A DNA stretch of 64,000 nt from VRUE01 sp963720805 (GTDB lineage Bacteria; Actinomycetota; Thermoleophilia; Solirubrobacterales; 70-9), in assembly GCA_963720805.1 (NCBI GenBank), contig CAVRGT010000010.1:186001-250000 (forward strand), read 5' to 3'. The translations under genes were made by a program, and so were the position numbers. Every line of letters starts with the position of its first letter. Positions within the stretch are counted from its first letter, which is position 1. Below, piece after piece: positions 61,910 through 64,000 of the stretch. The notes under the pieces were generated by a model. It worked only from the letters and a program-made list of their open reading frames with translations. It did not search any database and was not told where the DNA came from.

Positions 61910-62038
61910 AGGGCGACGGTATCTCCAATTAATCCACCACCACTGGTATCCCCGAATTCCGAACTCCAAAGAGTCGGCGCTGGATCAGAGCCAGTAGGCG
62001 TGGGCCGATGTACAGGGACTTCCGAAAATGAGCCTATC

Positions 62039-62052
62039 GGACGGCATTTGAG
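62039..62052. repeat. Direct repeat CGGACGGCATTTGA, copy 2
   Basis: Second copy of the 14-mer at 60527-60540, upstream of the HEPN-like gene. The two copies bracket that gene. Confidence 0.7.
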
Positions 62053-62154
62053 TGAAGGCTCCGCGCGAGCAATCCGCAGTCTGCACGAACGGAGCGGGCC
62101 TGGCGCCGCTGCAAGGATCGCCGTCAGCAATCAGACGGCGGGCTGAATTGAGAC

Positions 62155-62529
62155 TCAGAGCTGAAGATGGCGCAAGTATGCGCGAGACTGCGACCGGCGC
62201 GACCTTTCTACCGCAGTCTCTAGCCGTCCCCGACGAGTCCGGCGGTGTTTGACCGCAGCCGCTATGGCCTTTAGGGCTTTGTCGCGCTCCCACTCCGCGG
62301 GCGTTCTCTCGCCCTTCTCCCGATTGCAGCGCTGGCACGCAGCCACGAGGTTGTCGAAGGTTGTCAAGCCGCCTTTGCCCCAAGGTTGTACATGGTCGAT
62401 CTCCGTGGCTGGAGCCGGGCAGTAGTGGCACGTAAAGCGGTCTCGGTACATCACTGCCGCCTCGAGACTTGGAGGCGGATCACGCCTAAATGCTGCGAGC
62501 AGCGGACTGTTGGTGAAGTCGATCCTCAT
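62155..62529 (-). CDS. HNH endonuclease
   Basis: 124 residues from ATG 62529. CHYCPAPATEIDHVQPWGKGGLTTFDNLVAACQRCNREKGERTPAEW has the zinc C-x2-C pairs (CHYC, CQRC), the D-H of EIDH and the N of DNLVA, a complete beta-beta-alpha-metal HNH site. A short basic tail follows. Such stand-alone HNH genes occur in phages and islands, here inside the putative integrated element. Confidence 0.9.
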   Translation of the reverse strand: MRIDFTNSPLLAAFRRDPPPSLEAAVMYRDRFTCHYCPAPATEIDHVQPWGKGGLTTFDNLVAACQRCNREKGERTPAEWERDKALKAIAAAVKHRRTRRGRLETAVERSRRSQSRAYLRHLQL

Positions 62530-62586
62530 AGGTCACACGGTAGCGCCCGTTCCGGCGGAGCCTGCCCAGTAGTGACCGAGAGAATG

Positions 62587-62841
62587 CTAGAGGGTGTTTT
62601 TTCGGGCAGTGAGCTCACGATAGAAGACCTTTGCTATGTCCCCGGCGCGTGCGCCGTCGTCATATCTGACCCATGCGATGTCGCGCGCCACTCCGAGCGC
62701 GGGGTCAATCTCTGCGTCGGCGGGCTCTCCGGCGGCAAGGAAGGTGCCAGCTGAGCGCCCGCCCTCGTCGGGATTTGCAATCCAAATGGGATCGTCTTGC
62801 TCAAAGGACACTCCCTTCAGGCTAGCTGCTCCCTGTGGCAT
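62587..62841 (-). CDS. Small unknown protein
   Basis: 84 residues from ATG 62841 (MPQGAASLKGVSFEQDDPIWIANPDEGGRSAGTFLAAGEPADAEIDPALGVARDIAWVRYDDGARAGDIAKVFYREL). The open frame extends further upstream but the added part looks non-coding. Acidic, no recognised domain. Possibly a phage- or island-specific small protein. Confidence 0.45.
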   Translation of the reverse strand: MPQGAASLKGVSFEQDDPIWIANPDEGGRSAGTFLAAGEPADAEIDPALGVARDIAWVRYDDGARAGDIAKVFYRELTARKNTL

Positions 62842-62941
62842 TGGAAGTGCCTGAATCAAGCGAGGCCGACACGGGGAACTCCCCCTTACGGGTGTGGCCT
62901 GCGGTTCCCCGGTCGGCCCCGCTTCTCTCCGCGCCGTGCCC

Positions 62942-63163
62942 CTACTTAAGGGCGTAGGCGCGAGGAGTTCGTTTGGCCTGGCGGACCTTCCCCTCTTCGG
63001 CCAGACGCGAAAGACAGTTGGCGACGGCACCGGCAGAGCGCCCGCCGAGGCCCTTGGCGATGGAAGTGGCGGTCAGCGGCGCTTCTTTGCGGTGCGCCTT
63101 CACGTAGTCAAAGACGAGGCACTCGAGCTGGCCGGGGCCCAGGCGTTTCAGCTTGGTGGTCAT
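62942..63163 (-). CDS. Small winged-helix DNA-binding protein
   Basis: 73 residues from ATG 63163. LGPGQLECLVFDYVKAHRKEAPLTATSIAKGLGGRSAGAVANCLSRLAEEGKVRQAKRTPRAYAL is a compact MarR/replication-initiator style winged helix. It starts 4 nt after the stop of the 63168 gene, so the two are co-transcribed and may together regulate the element. Confidence 0.75.
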   Translation of the reverse strand: MTTKLKRLGPGQLECLVFDYVKAHRKEAPLTATSIAKGLGGRSAGAVANCLSRLAEEGKVRQAKRTPRAYALK

Positions 63164-63167
63164 CGGG

Positions 63168-63572
63168 TCAGCCCCTCTCGCCGTCGAGGCGAGTGAGCAG
63201 CTCCTCGCAGGTGTTCTTGGCACCCTGGTAGAGCGCCCTGGCCCGTTCCTCTTCTTCGCGTTGGAGGTGCATGGAGGCGGTGCCGTCGAGGACGCCTACG
63301 GCTTCGCATCGCAGGCGGGTGAGCAGTTCGGCCAGGTCGTGGGCCTCCATCGTCAGCTCGACCTCTTTGCGGCCGTCCTTCGGTTGCCAGCCGATGTCGG
63401 CCAGCAGGCGGAAGTCTTCGCCGAACTCGATCCCCATTCGCTCGGCCCGCTCGTACTCGCCGTCTTCCTCCAGGGCGATCCAGATGTCGCCGATCTGACC
63501 CAGGTGGTTGCGGACCAGCTCGTAGAGCCCGTCTCGCTGCTCCTTGCCGATGGTTGTCGTGGTGCCGGGCAC
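63168..63572 (-). CDS. Conserved hypothetical helical protein
   Basis: 135 residues from GTG 63572, chosen because AAGGAGG lies 6 nt upstream. GKEQRDGLYELVRNHLGQIGDIWIALEEDGEYERAERMGIEFGEDFRLLADIGWQPKDGRKEVELTMEAHDLAELLTRLRCEAVGVLDG... is mainly helical. This type is seen repeatedly in Thermoleophilia genomes, often next to a small winged-helix gene, but has no described function. Confidence 0.7.
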   Translation of the reverse strand: MPGTTTTIGKEQRDGLYELVRNHLGQIGDIWIALEEDGEYERAERMGIEFGEDFRLLADIGWQPKDGRKEVELTMEAHDLAELLTRLRCEAVGVLDGTASMHLQREEEERARALYQGAKNTCEELLTRLDGERG

Positions 63573-64000
63573 GATGCCCCTCCTTCTCGGTAAGGGCACC
63601 GAAGGCCGCCGCGATGCCTCACCGGAGTACTTCGGCGAGTAGCGTTCTTCGTGCATCGAAGCGTTGTCTTCGGTGCCGGCCCCGGGGCGCTCCAACGCTG
63701 CCGGGGCGTTTTGATTTTCGCCGACGTTAGCTCGACTGCGCAAGCAAAGCGAGTTCGTATTTGCGCGGCGATAGGCGGGGATGTGCGGCGATTACGGAGT
63801 CGTCGAACGTCCGACTGGACTTCTGCGCGTCACGGAGCTATTGGAGATGGCATGAACTTCGAACCGGCTTCTCCTCGCGCTTCCACCGGGTCTTCCGGTG
63901 GCCCTTCCCCCAGCCCTTCCAGCAGGTCTTCCGCTTCAAATTCGAGCCTGCGTGCCCAAGCCCAAACACAGCGCCATTTGCGCGCTTCGAGGTTTGCCGA
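63573..64000. other. Gene-free stretch at the right edge
   Basis: No convincing coding frame on either strand. It holds a GGCGATAGGCGGGGATG motif (63767-63783) like the repeats near 53.2 kb, and a CCACCGG-GTCTT-CCGGTGG hairpin (63883-63901). It may be the promoter region of the 63572 gene plus sequence near the far end of the island. Confidence 0.5.

Noticed and set aside
1..64000. CRISPR array
   Set aside because: No regularly spaced identical repeats were seen; the repeats found are two- or three-copy operators or dispersed pairs.

Overview
The window is high-GC actinobacterial DNA, most likely from the class Thermoleophilia (Solirubrobacterales or a near relative). This is inferred from strong GC3 bias, many secreted proteins with Lys-rich or beta-rich C-termini, an ImuB/DUF6504/DnaE2 SOS mutagenesis cassette, several DUF2294/MpsC proteins, choice-of-anchor domain proteins and ECF sigma/YCII pairs. 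No rRNA, ribosomal protein or other phylogenetic marker is present, so the assignment is inference. Several long genes are broken by single-base length changes in short G or C runs (two in dnaE2). This looks more like uncorrected assembly error than gene decay, and I annotate such genes as one locus.

Layout. 1-5.6 kb: two frameshifted secreted proteins plus a small secreted relative. 5.6-11 kb: a membrane protein operon, a TetR regulator, a scrambled partial copy of the 4.3-5.6 kb region, and a secreted HtaA-like protein. 11-17.2 kb: SOS mutagenesis cassette (imuB, coiled-coil gene, DUF6504, an inserted toxin-antitoxin-like nucleotidyltransferase pair, dnaE2) with two LexA boxes that overlap start codons. 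17.2-25.4 kb: HxlR regulator divergent from an MFS exporter, two alpha/beta hydrolases, a secreted ASH-like protein, a DrrA-type ABC exporter and a START-like protein. 25.4-32.2 kb: four DUF2294/MpsC paralogues, a PAS-GAF-PP2C phosphatase, SnoaL-like, PheA-like and vWA proteins, and a tandem DUF892 ferritin-like protein. 32.4-38.8 kb: small regulators and enzymes. 38.7-41.5 kb: membrane redox operon (lipoprotein, small membrane protein, ferric-reductase-like protein) divergent from apbE. 41.5-53.1 kb: kelch/propeller protein, HU, ECF sigma factor with its YCII partner, secreted proteins, and tandem vapBC and mazEF-like modules.

At 53,134-53,174 lies the 3' part of a tRNA-Ala(CGC), cut exactly at the anticodon loop. 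I read it as the displaced attachment site of an integrated element that runs rightward past the window end. The island carries a five-gene minus-strand operon (2OG-type Asp/Asn hydroxylase, FcoT-like hot-dog protein, haem-oxygenase-fold oxidase, alpha/beta hydrolase, GerW-like protein). An intact ISL3-family insertion with 31-bp perfect inverted repeats and an 8-bp target duplication splits its second gene. Further right are a two-ATPase operon behind a perfect palindrome, a HEPN-like protein next to an MNT nucleotidyltransferase, an HNH nuclease and small unknown genes. The operon and the HEPN/MNT/ATPase block are the best candidates for undescribed systems.
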